From Kalaharituber pfeilii (lineage: Eukaryota > Ascomycota > Pezizomycetes > Pezizales > Pezizaceae), in assembly GCA_015179045.1 (NCBI GenBank), contig WHUZ01000069.1, forward strand, positions 248,001 through 312,000: 64,000 nt of DNA. The letters are read 5' to 3'. The position numbers and the translations under genes were made by a program. Below, in pieces: positions 1 to 9,420 of this stretch (positions are counted from its first letter, which is position 1; each line of letters opens with the position of its first letter). Below the pieces are notes generated by a model that was given only the letters and a program-made list of their open reading frames with translations, was not told the origin of the DNA and searched no databases.

Positions 1-960
1 GCTGAATTTGACAGGTACGGCAGGTCTTCCTTGACGGCGCGCGATGAGCCAACATGAGCTCAATTTCACAGGCATGGTGCATCTCCCTTGACGGCGCGAG
101 AGCTGGCAGAATGTGTTCAATTTAACAGGTATGGCAAGTATCTCTCGACGGCAAGCAATGAGGCAACATCAGCTGAATTTGACAGGTATGACAGGTCCCT
201 GTTGATGGCACGAGATGTGATAAAATGAGCTCAATTTAACAGGTTATTCAGGTCTATTTCCACCATGCAAGATGTAGCAGGATGAGCCGAATTTGACAGG
301 TATGAGAGGTCCTATGCGACGGTGCGAGAGATGGCAGAAGCTCATTTTAACATATATGTCAGGTCCTACACGATGGCATGAGATGTGGCAATATGAGCTG
401 AATTTGACAGGTACGCCACGTCTCCGTCGACGGCGCGTGATGTGGCAGAATGAGCTCAATTTAATAGGTATGGCAGGCCTCTCTCGACGGCAGGCGATGA
501 GGCAACATGAGCTGAATTTGACAGGTATAACAGGTCCCTCTTGAAGGCACGAGATGTGGTAGAATGAGCTTGATTTAACAGCTTATTTAGGTCTATTTCT
601 ACGGTGCGCGATGTGGCAGAATGAGCTCAATTTACAGGTATTGCAGGCCCATTTCCACCTTGCGAGATGTGGCAGAATGAGCCGAATTTCACTGGTATGA
701 CAAGTCCTATACAATGGTGCGAGGTAAGGCAGAATGAGCTCAATTTGACAGGTATAACAGGACCAATACAATGGCGAAATTTACGGCAGGATGAGCTCAA
801 TTTAACAGGATATCCAGGTTTATTTCCACCATGCGAGGGGTGACAGAATGAGTCGAAATTGAGAGATACGGCAGGCTCTATGCGACGGCGCGGGATGTAC
901 TAGAATGAGCTCAATTTACAGGTATGGGGTTGTTCGAGGGTGTAATCTGCGGCGGGGTGA
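1..960 (+). repeat. 57-bp satellite array 1
   Basis: Tandem array of a degenerate unit built around GAGCTGAATTTGACAGGTAT, a CGACGGCGCGAGATG-like segment and GTGGCAGAATGAGCTCAATT. Successive unit starts fall at 1, 58, 115, 172, 229 and 286, a strict 57-bp period. Because 57 is 19 codons, long open frames run through it on both strands; they are repeat artefacts, not genes. The same satellite recurs at about 22.4, 23.5, 26.3, 29, 30.9, 33.1, 35.5 and 58.7 kb in both orientations. Confidence 0.93.
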
Positions 961-1051
961 GAACGTGCGGGAGCAGCAGTATTGGCATGGAATGGTGGAA
1001 TGATGAATGAGCACCTGTATAGAGAGGATAGCTAGTTATTAATGAATAAAC
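961..1051 (+). repeat. Conserved edge module flanking the 57-bp satellite
   Basis: Non-repetitive sequence at the array end carrying a GAGCACCTGTATA motif followed by an AGCTAG-plus-AATGAATAA stretch. Similar sequence sits at the edges of the arrays near 24.28, 33.54 and 58.70 kb (the last inverted), so it looks like part of the repeated unit rather than chance flanking DNA. Confidence 0.6.
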
Positions 1052-1064
1052 AATTGCTTGTCAA

Positions 1065-1126
1065 CCCTCGCCATAGCCCGTAGGGCGGCATGCGAGTAAT
1101 GAAATTAAAAAAAAAAAAAAAAAAAA
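1065..1126 (+). mobile_element. LINE family A micro-insertion (tail only)
   Basis: A copy of the family A tail (CTCGCCATAGCCC, GTA loop, GGGCGG, GCGAGTAATG) plus a poly-A run, flanked by the 13-bp direct repeat AATTGCTTGTCAA at 1052-1064 and 1127-1139. The TSD shows a complete, extremely 5'-truncated target-primed insertion and not a deletion remnant. Confidence 0.9.
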
Positions 1127-1139
1127 AATTGCTTGTCAA

Positions 1140-2443
1140 ACATGATATGGCGCGGTAGAATGAAATCTGAAATCTGTGCAATAAGGGCGGGAGGCGCGAG
1201 TAGCCGACTGCTAATTCAGGTCACATTTGAGGATGTAGTCCATATTTGATAACGTAGAGCAGAGTTGATAACGCAGTGAATATCAGGCCGTAGTTGAGAA
1301 TGCAGTGAATATCAGGCCATAGTTGAGGACACATGATTAAAAAAGAGCCAAATTCCGGACGCCAGAGAAAATACTCAACGTTCAGGAGGACAGCTGACTT
1401 GGAAAGTCGTCCAGACGCAGCGTCGGAAAAGTTCTGTCACTGGGATAGGCGGTTGATGTCCCATGGCGTTAGTGCATCTGACGCATGTAACGCCTTGGGA
1501 CGCAAACTATTTTTTGCTGATGAATCTGGCACTTTTTTTTCATTATAGTAAGGTTTCATTATAGAATATTATAGTAAGATTAGTCATGTCCTTGGTAGCT
1601 AAATTTAGAAGCCCGAGTATCTAAGGAATTTATAGCAACAGATTTTAACTCTGTGATTTTCCTCCTTATAGAAATAACTAGAGAAGGAAAAAATTGAGAG
1701 TACAGAAGTATTAATTAGATACTATGTAGATATAAAAATCAATTATGTTGTTGAAGCAAAATTACCTACAAGGCCAAATCTTAGGTTAGAAAAGTAATAA
1801 TTATATAAAAAGAAGACTAGAGTTGCAAAAACAAAAAGAAACTCTATACACAGTTCAAACACATTTTATAATGAATCTAGTACAATCCAAGTATACTCTT
1901 TTTGATAGAATTAAGCTAAAACTAACTAGAGAGTTTCTATTTATACAATTAGTTAGTTCTTAATTAGTTATACATTCCACTAGCTATTTTTTATTATAGC
2001 AAGAATTATTTATATATAGATAGAAATAACTTTCACTTAATCTAATTTTCATTTTATTATTTAGTAGATTTTTATTATAGCAAGATATTATAGAGATAGT
2101 AAATGTAGAAAGTTACCATCTACTAGGCCAAAAAAATACTTGATTAGCAATACTCACTAGTCCTCTATATAGTTCATAGAGTACTTATTATACAACTGTA
2201 GTACCTTTCTAGCTATTGTATATTACTTATATTATATATGTATATTTTATATATACTTATATTTTTCACTTGTTACGCACTTCACTAGCTACCTATATTA
2301 TAGTTGTGGTAAACGTGTAATAGTACCTTCCCTTTTAGGACAACTTCAAGTTCCCCAAGTTGCTATATAAGTTTGTCTCTACTTTAGCTATTATAAATTA
2401 TCTCTTATACTATACTATATAATTCTTCTAACTAGAATGTTAG
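1140..2443. other. AT-rich degraded DNA, no gene seen
   Basis: A strongly AT-rich stretch dense in TATAGTA/TTATAG words with stops in all frames. The 71-codon open frame at 1333-1548 has no recognisable domain. The composition suits a repeat ruined by C-to-T and G-to-A transitions, but no parent element can be recognised. Confidence 0.5.
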
Positions 2444-3020
2444 TGTAATAAACAGGTCCAAGTTAAGATACAGAATCTAGGTACGGGGTAGGTAGCGGGT
2501 GCCAAGGCAAGGTTACGATGGAGGCAGAGGTAGAGGCGGTTGGGACTATAAGATATCGAGAAGTAGATATATTTAAAGGCTAAATACACAACTTGGATAG
2601 GAAACAAGTTATTGCGTGGAGAAGTAAGAGGGAGGATGGAGGAGGGCCTCTTTATAAAAAACCCTTGATGGAAAATCCAAGCAAACAAGTAAACAAGCAA
2701 GCAAACAAACAAATGAAGTATATAGAAAACTAAGAAGTGACTAGAAGTACATAGAAAACAAAGCAAATAACAGGAAGTATATGAATGACTAAAGAATGAC
2801 TGGAAGCAGAAAGAAGCATTAAGAATATCCAAGAATAAGCTCAGCAATACCTGTTTCCAGCAGATTCTACGGCTTTCTGGCAGAGTCTATAGCTTCCAGC
2901 AGGGTCTATGGCTTCCAGCAGATTCTATGGCTTTCTGGCAGGTTCTGCGGCTTTCTGGCAGGTTCTGAGGATCCAGGTTCTTCTAGCAGGTTCTGGCAGG
3001 TTCTTTGGTTCGGGTTATTA
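2444..3020. mobile_element. Solo LTR-like fragment (gypsy-related)
   Basis: Begins TGTAATAAACAGGTCC and resembles in order the LTRs of the chromovirus at 47.4-55.2 kb (a GATACAG word, then GGTAGGCAGCGGGTGCC). It is much closer to a second copy at 27868-28330, sharing the AAACAAGTT, CTCTTTATA and TTTCCAGCAG segments. The distal part contains repeats of TTCTGGCAGGTTCT. No clean TSD is visible. The 135-codon open frame on the minus strand inside it is incidental. Confidence 0.6.
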
Positions 3021-3476
3021 AGCAATGACCGGGATGCTGGCAGCCATGTCGCTTAAGCGTGCTCACAGGTACAGGGATATATATTGGAGTGCTAGAAGGG
3101 GTGCGGTGAATTGCAAAACTTACCTTGCTGCCATGCTGCGCAAATGCTGCTATGTGGGATGTAGTCTGTAAGTGAGCGGCACAAGCCGAGCCAGCTCGAC
3201 CTGGCCTGGCATGAGCTCGAGCCCTGGCTCGAGCTTGAGACAGCCAAGATCACGCTAGTGTTTCTCTTGACAGCTCGCTAAAATGCTTAGCCAGCGCAGG
3301 GTTTCGCGGCAAAAAATATCAGATAATGAGCACGAAATTGTGCATTGTTTCAAGACTTGGCAAGTCAAAAGCCGTACAACAACCACATCCATGTTACTCC
3401 TCCATTTTCGGAAGTTACATGCATCAGTTCCACTTTCGCGTCAGCTATCATAGTAACGCCACAGAATTGAAGTGAC

Positions 3477-3917
3477 AAGGGAAAACGCGGTATCGTAATA
3501 CACGGGATTCCCCTGCGGAGGGATCTGGGGAAGACCAAACTATGGCTGGAAGCAGCGAACAGGGATATGGGGAAGATAGAGGGGATTCGCTGGCTGAGGA
3601 GGAAGACATTGCTCGAGGAGGAGGGGAAGAAGACGAGCTCGGTGGTAGTGTACGTAGGCAAGGAGATGGAGGTCGAGAAGGTAAGGCTCGGCGGGCGATG
3701 GTTTAGGTCCGTCCGGTACGAGCCGGAGAGGGGGAGGAAGTAGACGCCACCCGCATCACGGAGAAGACTGCGGGCAATACATGTAGCTAGTTTTGGGTGA
3801 GAGTAGTTAGTGGGGGGTTGTTGACTTATTCTTCTTTTTCTCTCTCTTAATAAAGACCTCGCCATAGCCCTTCGGGCGGCCTGCGAGTATTGACATAAAA
3901 AAAAAAAAAAAAAGAAA
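3477..3917 (+). mobile_element. 5'-truncated ORF1-only LINE, family A tail
   Basis: Contains the C-terminus of a LINE ORF1 (3495-3743), a short 3' UTR, the family A tail with its GCCC-TTC-GGGC hairpin, and poly-A. The putative 8-bp TSD GAAGTGAC lies at 3469-3476 and 3918-3925. There is no ORF2 between ORF1 and the tail, as in the complete element at 6506-7877. It interrupts the hAT relic. Confidence 0.75.
3495..3743 (+). pseudogene. LINE ORF1 (Gag-like) C-terminal fragment
   Basis: 83 codons open to a TAG at 3741. They read V-I-H-G-I-P near the start, then LGKTKLWLEAAN, a basic stretch, and KKTSSVVVYV. The same pattern (VHGI, LGK, WLE-AN-MGKI, SSVV-IYL) occurs in the ORF1 at 6733-7683 and, badly mutated, at 55250-55480, which identifies it as one protein family. 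By position in LINEs, ORF1 products bind the element RNA. The 5' part was lost on insertion; no start codon of its own is expected. Confidence 0.75.
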
Positions 3918-3980
3918 GAAGTGACGAATACCATTTGAGGTAATGGTTCCAACAAAGCGAGCTAAACCAGAGGGCTTTTC

Positions 3981-4280
3981 CGAAACATGTATCGTGAACT
4001 CCTTTGCCGCTTTCTTATCTCAACAAATTCACCAATCAAACTAGCAGAAAAGGCATCATTTCTAGAGCTCCTCCAATATTGCAACCCCAAAGTTTAGAAA
4101 AGGCGAAGTTCTCAACAAGCGGGAATGGAAGGTGAGACTATGAGCGCTATTATGTGCATAAAGTCCTGGCTCAATGTTGATGAGCTGAAGGAAACAGTGG
4201 AGGAACTTGCAGCAGGAGTAAATGTAGAAGAAATACTGAATTTAGCGGATAGGGGCGAGGAGGATGAAGCTGTAGAATAG
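3981..4280 (+). pseudogene. hAT transposase remnant
   Basis: One frame of 100 codons with a single internal TAG (4095) and a terminal TAG (4278). The first half contains NSPIKLAEKASFLELLQYCNP, the sort of segment that follows the BED finger in hAT transposases. The second half contains SAIMCIKSWL followed by an acidic tail, as at the C-terminal dimerisation end of fungal hAT transposases. The central catalytic part is missing. It lies inside hAT-type ends, which supports the call. The family match is from recalled motif patterns, not a search. Confidence 0.6.
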
Positions 4281-4567
4281 TTTAGATTAGTTATCAATAT
4301 CATGTAATCAAGCTCACCTGCTATTTGACGAGCTCACCGTCCAGCTCGACTCGAGCTAGCTCGTGCCGCTCACTAGTCTGCCACATGCCAGAGGTTAGCC
4401 TTGCCACCATCCGATGAGCATGATGCTACAACTCACCTTGCTGCCATGCTGCGCGAATGCTGCTATGTGGGATGTATTCTGCCACACGCGAGAGGTTAGC
4501 CTTGCCACGACGTGATGAGCATGATACCACAACTCACCTTGTTGTCATGCTGCGTAAGTGTCATGCC

Positions 4568-4569
<2 letters not shown>

Positions 4570-4598
<29 letters not shown>

Positions 4599-4783
4599 CA
4601 TTAATCGCATGCCGCCCTAAGGGCTATGGCGATGTTGTGCTATATAGAAAAAAAGTTAAAACACGACGACAGAAACATTCCCGCCAAAAAGCCCCAATCC
4701 CGACCTATTCTATCTACATGTATTTCCCGCTGTGTACATCTGTTTTGCGGGGGGAAGAACGGCCAGCCATCTGCCTCACCTCC
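4570..4783 (-). mobile_element. LINE family A 3' UTR insertion
   Basis: A poly-T run then the reverse-complemented family A tail (CGCATGCCGCCC, TAA, GGGCTATGGCG) and about 150 bp of 3' UTR. The 12-bp direct repeat GTGTCATGCCGC at 4558-4569 and 4784-4795 frames it exactly. The target is the ~120-bp satellite. Confidence 0.9.
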
Positions 4784-4880
4784 GTGTCATGCCGCGTGAG
4801 TGCTGATATGCTGCGCGAATGCTGCTATGTGGATGTATCCTGCCACATACGAGAGAGGTTAGCAATCAGCAGCTTGCGAC

Positions 4881-5351
4881 ACGTGAGTGAATGGACTCAA
4901 GTACACTCACCGGCCGAATCCCTTTTTCGCTTTGTAGAGTGATTTCTGTTATTCATTCCTGTTAGCCATGAAAAGAGATAAAGGCTACCTGCTTACCTGT
5001 CATCCAGTCATTTTTGTTGTCAAGTAGTTTGCTGTTTTGCAATACCTCTGTTGCAGTGGTAGTTATCTTCATGAGCAGGAGACAGAAAAAGGGAGAGCAT
5101 AACAGTGATACTATATCGGAAGTCCCTGTGATTCCTCCCTCCTACATGTCAACGTCCCACTGCACACGGCTGAGGCGGGTAATATCGGAAATACTAGTGG
5201 CCTGTGCACTACAGCAACTGCCGATTATTTTTTTTTTTTTTTTTTTCATATCATTACTCGCTTGCCGCGATTGCTGATTTCTCGTGGATGGCAGGTCAAC
5301 AGCTCGATGCTCAACAGCACAGTAGCACATCAGTACAGTTAGTAAAGTACT
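4881..5351. other. No gene seen; one LINE family A micro-tail inside
   Basis: Mostly unassigned sequence. At 5228-5268 a poly-T run followed by CATATCATTACTCGCTTGCCGC is the last ~20 nt of the family A tail on the minus strand, probably a micro-insertion. Its flanks TGCCGATT and TGCTGATT may be a decayed TSD. Confidence 0.55.
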
Positions 5352-6071
5352 AGCGGTGGTCATCAATTATCTACAGTAAAGTAAATGGAACATTTGTACA
5401 TTTCATATCCCTGTACGTCTAGCCATTTGTGGCCGGCAATTGATGACCGGTCCAAAATGAAAAAAAGCTAAAGCTTGTACTCTGTAATTGTAGTCTCATT
5501 CACCCCTACCCCGCATATCAACACAACTACAGATTCGCAATGCCTCGTATAAGCCAAAAAGCATCAATACAGAAGAAAATAGATGCTGAACTCGATGTTT
5601 TGATGACAACAATGGAGTATGATTTAGATTTGGAGTTTGACTCAGTGTACAGTGCAGAGGAAGAAGAGGAGGACTTAGAATAGCTTCAGGAGCTAATAGA
5701 TAGGAGTGATAATATTGCAGCTAATCGATATTTCAACCGTGGCAAAAACTCTGCTGGAAGGCAAGAGTCAAATATTCTATCAAGTTTGATTAATGAATAT
5801 CCAGATCCAGCATTTCTTGCTGTTTTTCGGATGCAAAGAGCCTCCTTTTGGTGCGATGCGGTGTGTGGTTACTTTGAGTGGGGGCAAATCTAAAGTAAAG
5901 TAAATGTTTTTCCAAAAGTAACGGGACTATTCGTGCTGTAGATTTTTCAGAAATGTACTGTGATAGTGTACCTTACCTTACATTTCAGGGCGGAACATGC
6001 ATTGTTGCCAAGACGCGAAAAATGTACAAATGTTCCATTTACTTTACTGTAGATAATTGATGACCACCGCT
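5352..6071. mobile_element. PIF/Harbinger-like nonautonomous transposon with perfect 52-bp TIRs
   Basis: The ends are perfect inverted repeats of 52 bp, starting AGCGGTGGTCATCAATTATC and ending in GTACATTT (5352-5403 against 6020-6071). A 3-bp direct repeat ACT flanks both sides (5349-5351, 6072-6074). The 720-bp element holds one decayed open frame (5540-5893). The superfamily call rests on the 3-bp TSD and the resemblance of that frame to Harbinger transposase N-termini. ACT is not the usual TWA target, so another 3-bp-TSD superfamily is possible. Confidence 0.75.
5540..5893 (+). pseudogene. Harbinger-like transposase N-terminal fragment
   Basis: 118 codons from ATG 5540 with one internal TAG at 5681 and a terminal TAA at 5891. 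An acidic run of five glutamates and aspartates precedes the internal stop. The last third contains YPDPAFLAVFRMQRASFW, the pattern that precedes the DDE catalytic core in PIF/Harbinger transposases. The catalytic part is absent, so this copy could move only with help in trans. The identity of the TIRs suggests recent movement despite the broken frame. Confidence 0.55.
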
Positions 6072-6146
6072 ACTATAGCAGCGCGGTAGCAAGGTGAGTC
6101 CTGGTATCATACCTATCGTGACTGTGGTAATTCTAACTTGTCGAAT

Positions 6147-6435
6147 TAGTGAGCGGCACGAGCTAGCTCGAGCCTGGATTGATTATATACATAACATTGA
6201 CAAACTAAACAAAACTAAGCTAAATTTTCATCTTTCTCACTACTATCAGCTAAATTGAGCATTTCGAAGTTGTTGGTAGGTCAGAATGAGCTCCAACTCT
6301 AATTATTACTATATTAGGTATTTACAGTTTATGAAATCCTGCACTGGCTAAGCATTTTAGCGAGCTGTCAAGGAAAACACTAGCATGATCTTGGCTCGTT
6401 TGAGCTCGAGCTGGCTCGGCTCGTGCCGCTCACTA
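6147..6435. mobile_element. hAT MITE, copy 2
   Basis: 289 bp with termini TAGTGAGCGGCACGAGCTAG and the inverse CTCGTGCCGCTCACTA. A perfect 8-bp TSD TGTCGAAT lies at 6139-6146 and 6436-6443, diagnostic of hAT. No coding capacity. Sits in the ~120-bp satellite. Confidence 0.93.
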
Positions 6436-6505
6436 TGTCGAATATGGCAGCATTCGCACAGTATGGCAGCATTCTCGTGCTATGGTAGCGTTCATGCAGC
6501 ATGGC

Positions 6506-7877
6506 CGCGCGACAACCACTTCGACAGGACGAGCGTTTGGAAGGGACTCCGCAACCACAACGCGAAACCTACACAGATCGAAAGTTCTCAGCCCGCTGAG
6601 TCTTTTGATCTAATTTTTATTCCAAAATATCGAAGTCCTCAAGTTTCCCCCTTGGGGTGAAGTCTTGAGGAATCTTTCAGCTCCCGCTCCGTTGCCAGCA
6701 CACCTCAGCCCCTGTCTTCTTGGCACTCCACCATGGATCGAACCAATAGATTCATGGCACTGGGCAGTCCAGCACCGAAAAACACAAATACAGGTGCCAA
6801 AACAGTGCCTGCCAAGAGCACCCGTCTCGAGGCCCTGATGCACAAGTCTATCGGCGAACGGCTCGGCGGAGTCAATATGTCCGACATGCTTGATGCAATG
6901 GGAGACGTCATACAACACATAGATTCTTGTATAGAAGACCAAATGAAAAGACCAAACTTCGAGCCAACAGACAGGTTCCTTTACCAGATTCGCCGGGTGC
7001 ATGTGTGTCTTAACCGTGTTGCAGTAAGGGTGGGAGGTTTTGATTGCACGACATTTCACAGGAACATCATGGCAAAAAATTTTGTGAAGGAAGGAGAAAC
7101 ACAGACTGATCCAGAGATACCACCAAAGCTATCTTATGCAGCAGTCATCTCCCAAAACATTCCGCCAAGCACACTCCCGAGAGGGAACAAATCGGACCCA
7201 CCTTCATCGCCGCTACCAGAAAGCCGAACAAAGTTCACCGCTTCCCGATCCAAAAAAGCAAAAAGGGGACAGAGTACCAGTCCCCCCAAGCAGGAAATGT
7301 CCAAAAAACCATCTCCAATACCATCTCTGAAGCCAATCCCAAAGAAAGGACACTCCCGCAATCCGGCCGTGCCATTGTAGTGCATGGAATTGCAGTGACC
7401 AAGAAACTCGGGAAAGTAAGAGATTGGCTGGAGACTGCGAACCCCTGGATGGGAAAGATTGTTGCGGCAAGATGGTTGGTAAAGAAAGAGAGGAGGGAGG
7501 GAAAGAAGGCTAGCTCGGTTGTCATTTACCTGTAGGGGGAGGTGGAATCGGATAGCCAAACACCAGCGAATGTAAGGTTGTCAGGCAAGTGGTACGATTC
7601 GTGCCTGTATGACTGGGACAGAAATTCAAAGGTGGACAGAAAGGGGAAGAGGAGGGACGTGGAGGAAATGGACTTGACGACGTAATCTCTCATTTTTGGA
7701 GGAGCGGGTTGTCTCATGGGTTTTATTTCCTCTATTCCCTTTTGAATGTCGGTGTATATAGTGAGTTGTTTGTTTTTAGGTGCCTGTCTCCGGGCCATAA
7801 GGACTTCGGTCCAGGGACCCTGCCATGGGGAACAGCTGCAAGCGGGGTTATGTGAGATAAAAAAAAAAAAAAAAAAA
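6506..7877 (+). mobile_element. Complete ORF1-only LINE (half-LINE), family B tail
   Basis: Framed by the 12-bp TSD ATGCAGCATGGC at 6494-6505 and 7878-7889, so both ends are original. Order: 5' UTR, ORF1 (6733-7683, broken), ~155-bp 3' UTR, family B tail (CCCTGCCATGGGGAACAGCT to GGGGTTATGTGAGAT), poly-A. There is no endonuclease or reverse transcriptase. The 5' UTR stretch around CTGAGTCTTTTGATCTAATT is shared with the element beginning at 44725. It must have moved using another LINE's ORF2, like mammalian HAL1 elements. Confidence 0.88.
6733..7683 (+). pseudogene. LINE ORF1 (Gag-like), frameshifted
   Basis: ATG 6733 follows the 5' UTR. The first 215 codons include helical N-terminal sequence (MDRTNRFMALGSP; LNRVAVRVGGFDC) and a Ser/Pro/Lys-rich linker, then end at TAG 7378. 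A +1 shift near 7360 restores the family core VVHGIAVTKKLG, WLETANPWMGKI and KKASSVVIYL. An in-frame TAG interrupts at about 7533 and the frame runs on to TAA 7681. No zinc knuckles are seen in the C-terminus. Expected role: RNA binding in the LINE ribonucleoprotein. One shift plus one stop make this copy inactive. Confidence 0.8.
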
Positions 7878-8125
7878 ATGCAGCATGGCAGTATTCATGC
7901 AGCACGGCAGCAAGGTGAGTTGTGGTATCATGCTCATCACGTGGTGGCGAGGATAATCTCTTGTAAATGGCAGAATACATCCCGCATGGCAGCATTCACG
8001 CAGCATGACAGCATTTAAGCAGCACGGCAGCAAGGTGAGTTGTGATATCATGCTCACCGCATCGTGGCAAGGGCTAACCTCTCACATGTGGCAGAATACA
8101 TCCCACATAGCAGCATTCGCGCAGC

Positions 8126-8925
8126 AGATCCTTGATAATGGTCATCTCTGCATGTGCTTTCAAAACTTTGGCTGCATGGAACTGGATCCTGTTTACTGTC
8201 GCTGTCCTGCTGACCTCCCTGGCCCCTGTCAGGCTCCTCGTGGCTCTGCCCCCCTTCCGCGTCCTCTGCCTCTCTCCCTGTCTGCCGGCGTTTCTCTCCC
8301 TCTTCCCATGCTTGTTCTCGTATGTGCTCTGTGAGATGCGTGTTTTGATGTACCGGTGGTGTCGGTAGGTGTGGGGAGTGGCTGGGTTGGATTGGTCAGG
8401 TGGTGCCCGTACGAGACTGGAACGGGCCGTGTAAGGGTGCTGTCTATTCGCTGACCGCCTGTTATCTGACGCAGACCAGTTTCTATTGGCTCGATCTTGA
8501 GGTCCTTGTATCTCCTGCGCAGATCAGCAGTTCTGCGAATCGGGGCGGTCCTGTTGGCCTGCCACTGCCACTCTGGCCAGTGTTGTGAGAGGGGTGTAGG
8601 TGAGGGTGCCAGAAATGTGTGGCAGACCTTCGGGGTCTCCGGTATCTGTTGTTGAGTTGGTGGTCGGTGGTGTTTCCAAGCTGGAGAAGTCTGAATCTGC
8701 CCGAACTGGGAGATTTCGGGTTTCCTGTCTCTGGATGTTCCCCCTCCCGTGAATGCGCGTCGCTCTCGCGACCGCCTGGCCGACGGGGTTATTCTGCTAT
8801 TGTCCACTTCTCCGCAGCGCTCCTGGTTGTCGAGAAAGGGCCTCGGTCACGTGATGGTAGGCGTGGCCGGAGGAGGTTGTCGTGGTGTGTGTGCCGGGAG
8901 GAAGAAAGAAGGGTACGGGGGAGGG
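8126..8925. other. Unassigned GC-rich region
   Basis: Overlapping open frames exist on both strands (up to 192 codons on the minus strand at 8229-8807, rich in Arg, Pro and Thr), but none has a recognisable domain. The position just 5' of a LINE ORF2 end suggests LINE-derived sequence; this is an inference only. Confidence 0.35.
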
Positions 8926-9420
8926 AGGATGATGACGTGGGGCAGAGGGGCAGCCACCACCTTCACAACGCTGAGAACGGGAAAGAGGATGACAAAGGAG
9001 TGAGAAATGAAGATAGGGAAGCTGGCAGAGGGGACGGTGTGTGAGCGCGGAGAAAGGCAGACAGTAGACCACCTGGCGTTCAGGTGTGAGGAGGTGGCAT
9101 ACCCAGAGGCGTGGACGGAGTCGGAAGACTATGAAAAGGGGGAACGGATGAAAAGACAGGAGAACGGAGAGGAGATGGACGTCCTGGAGGCTGTTCCACT
9201 CGCTGAAACCATAGAAGGGACGGGGATGGGGGGTTCCGGGGCTAGTCCCTTGGTGCGAAAGATTTCATTTCCTTTCAAGGCCAGAAGGGGCGGCGGGGAG
9301 GGGGGCGAACTTTCGTTTGTGGAGTAGGGGGGGGGGAGGGGGGGGGAGGGGGGGGTAGCTAGACATGCTTGCCTCCGAGCATTGAGGGTCGAGATCCAGG
9401 GGCCCTGCCATGTGTGCCAA
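8926..9420 (+). pseudogene. LINE ORF2 C-terminal fragment, family B-like
   Basis: Reads TTFTTLRTGK then, in the frame of 9007-9327, KIGKLAEG followed by C-x3-G-x3-T-x2-H-L-x3-C, the zinc-knuckle layout seen at the end of the other LINE ORF2 copies here. A frame change separates the two parts. A G-homopolymer-rich stretch at 9326-9356 follows, then GGGGCCCTGCCATG, which resembles the start of a family B tail but has no poly-A. Decayed copy. Confidence 0.55.

Larger units (their letters stand above)
3172..4373 (+). mobile_element. hAT-type DNA transposon relic, parent of the local MITEs
   Basis: The ends match the hAT MITEs at 6147, 44776 and 50341: GTGAGCGGCAC at the left and GTGCCGCTCACTA at the right, with the conserved subterminal ACAGCTCGCTAAAATGCTTA. 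Unlike those MITEs it is about 1.2 kb long and retains transposase-like coding sequence. It lies inside the ~120-bp satellite. The direct repeat is less clean than in the MITEs (7-bp TAGTCTG at both sides). A LINE fragment has inserted at 3477-3917. Confidence 0.7.
3110..8125. repeat. ~120-bp satellite domain interrupted by transposons
   Basis: Pieces of one tandem repeat lie at about 3110-3171, 4374-4569, 4784-4880, 6075-6146, 6436-6505 and 7878-8125. The unit includes AAGGTGAGTTGTGGTATCAT and runs of GCAGCATGGCAGCATTC. In the uninterrupted part, starts at about 7917 and 8037 give a 120-bp period. Mobile elements split the pieces, and several of these have TSDs made of satellite sequence. 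Confidence 0.75.

Noticed and set aside
244..544. Open frames on both strands rich in Arg/His/Ser
   Set aside because: They run through the 57-bp satellite, whose length is 19 codons; the frames are a product of the repeat period. The same applies near 35573-36425.
1..960. CRISPR-like regular repeats
   Set aside because: Units are contiguous and degenerate with no unique spacers, and the context is eukaryotic.
2440..2847. 135-codon minus-strand frame, repeated at 27997-28254
   Set aside because: Lies within LTR copies, hydrophobic and Phe-rich by composition; not conserved as protein.
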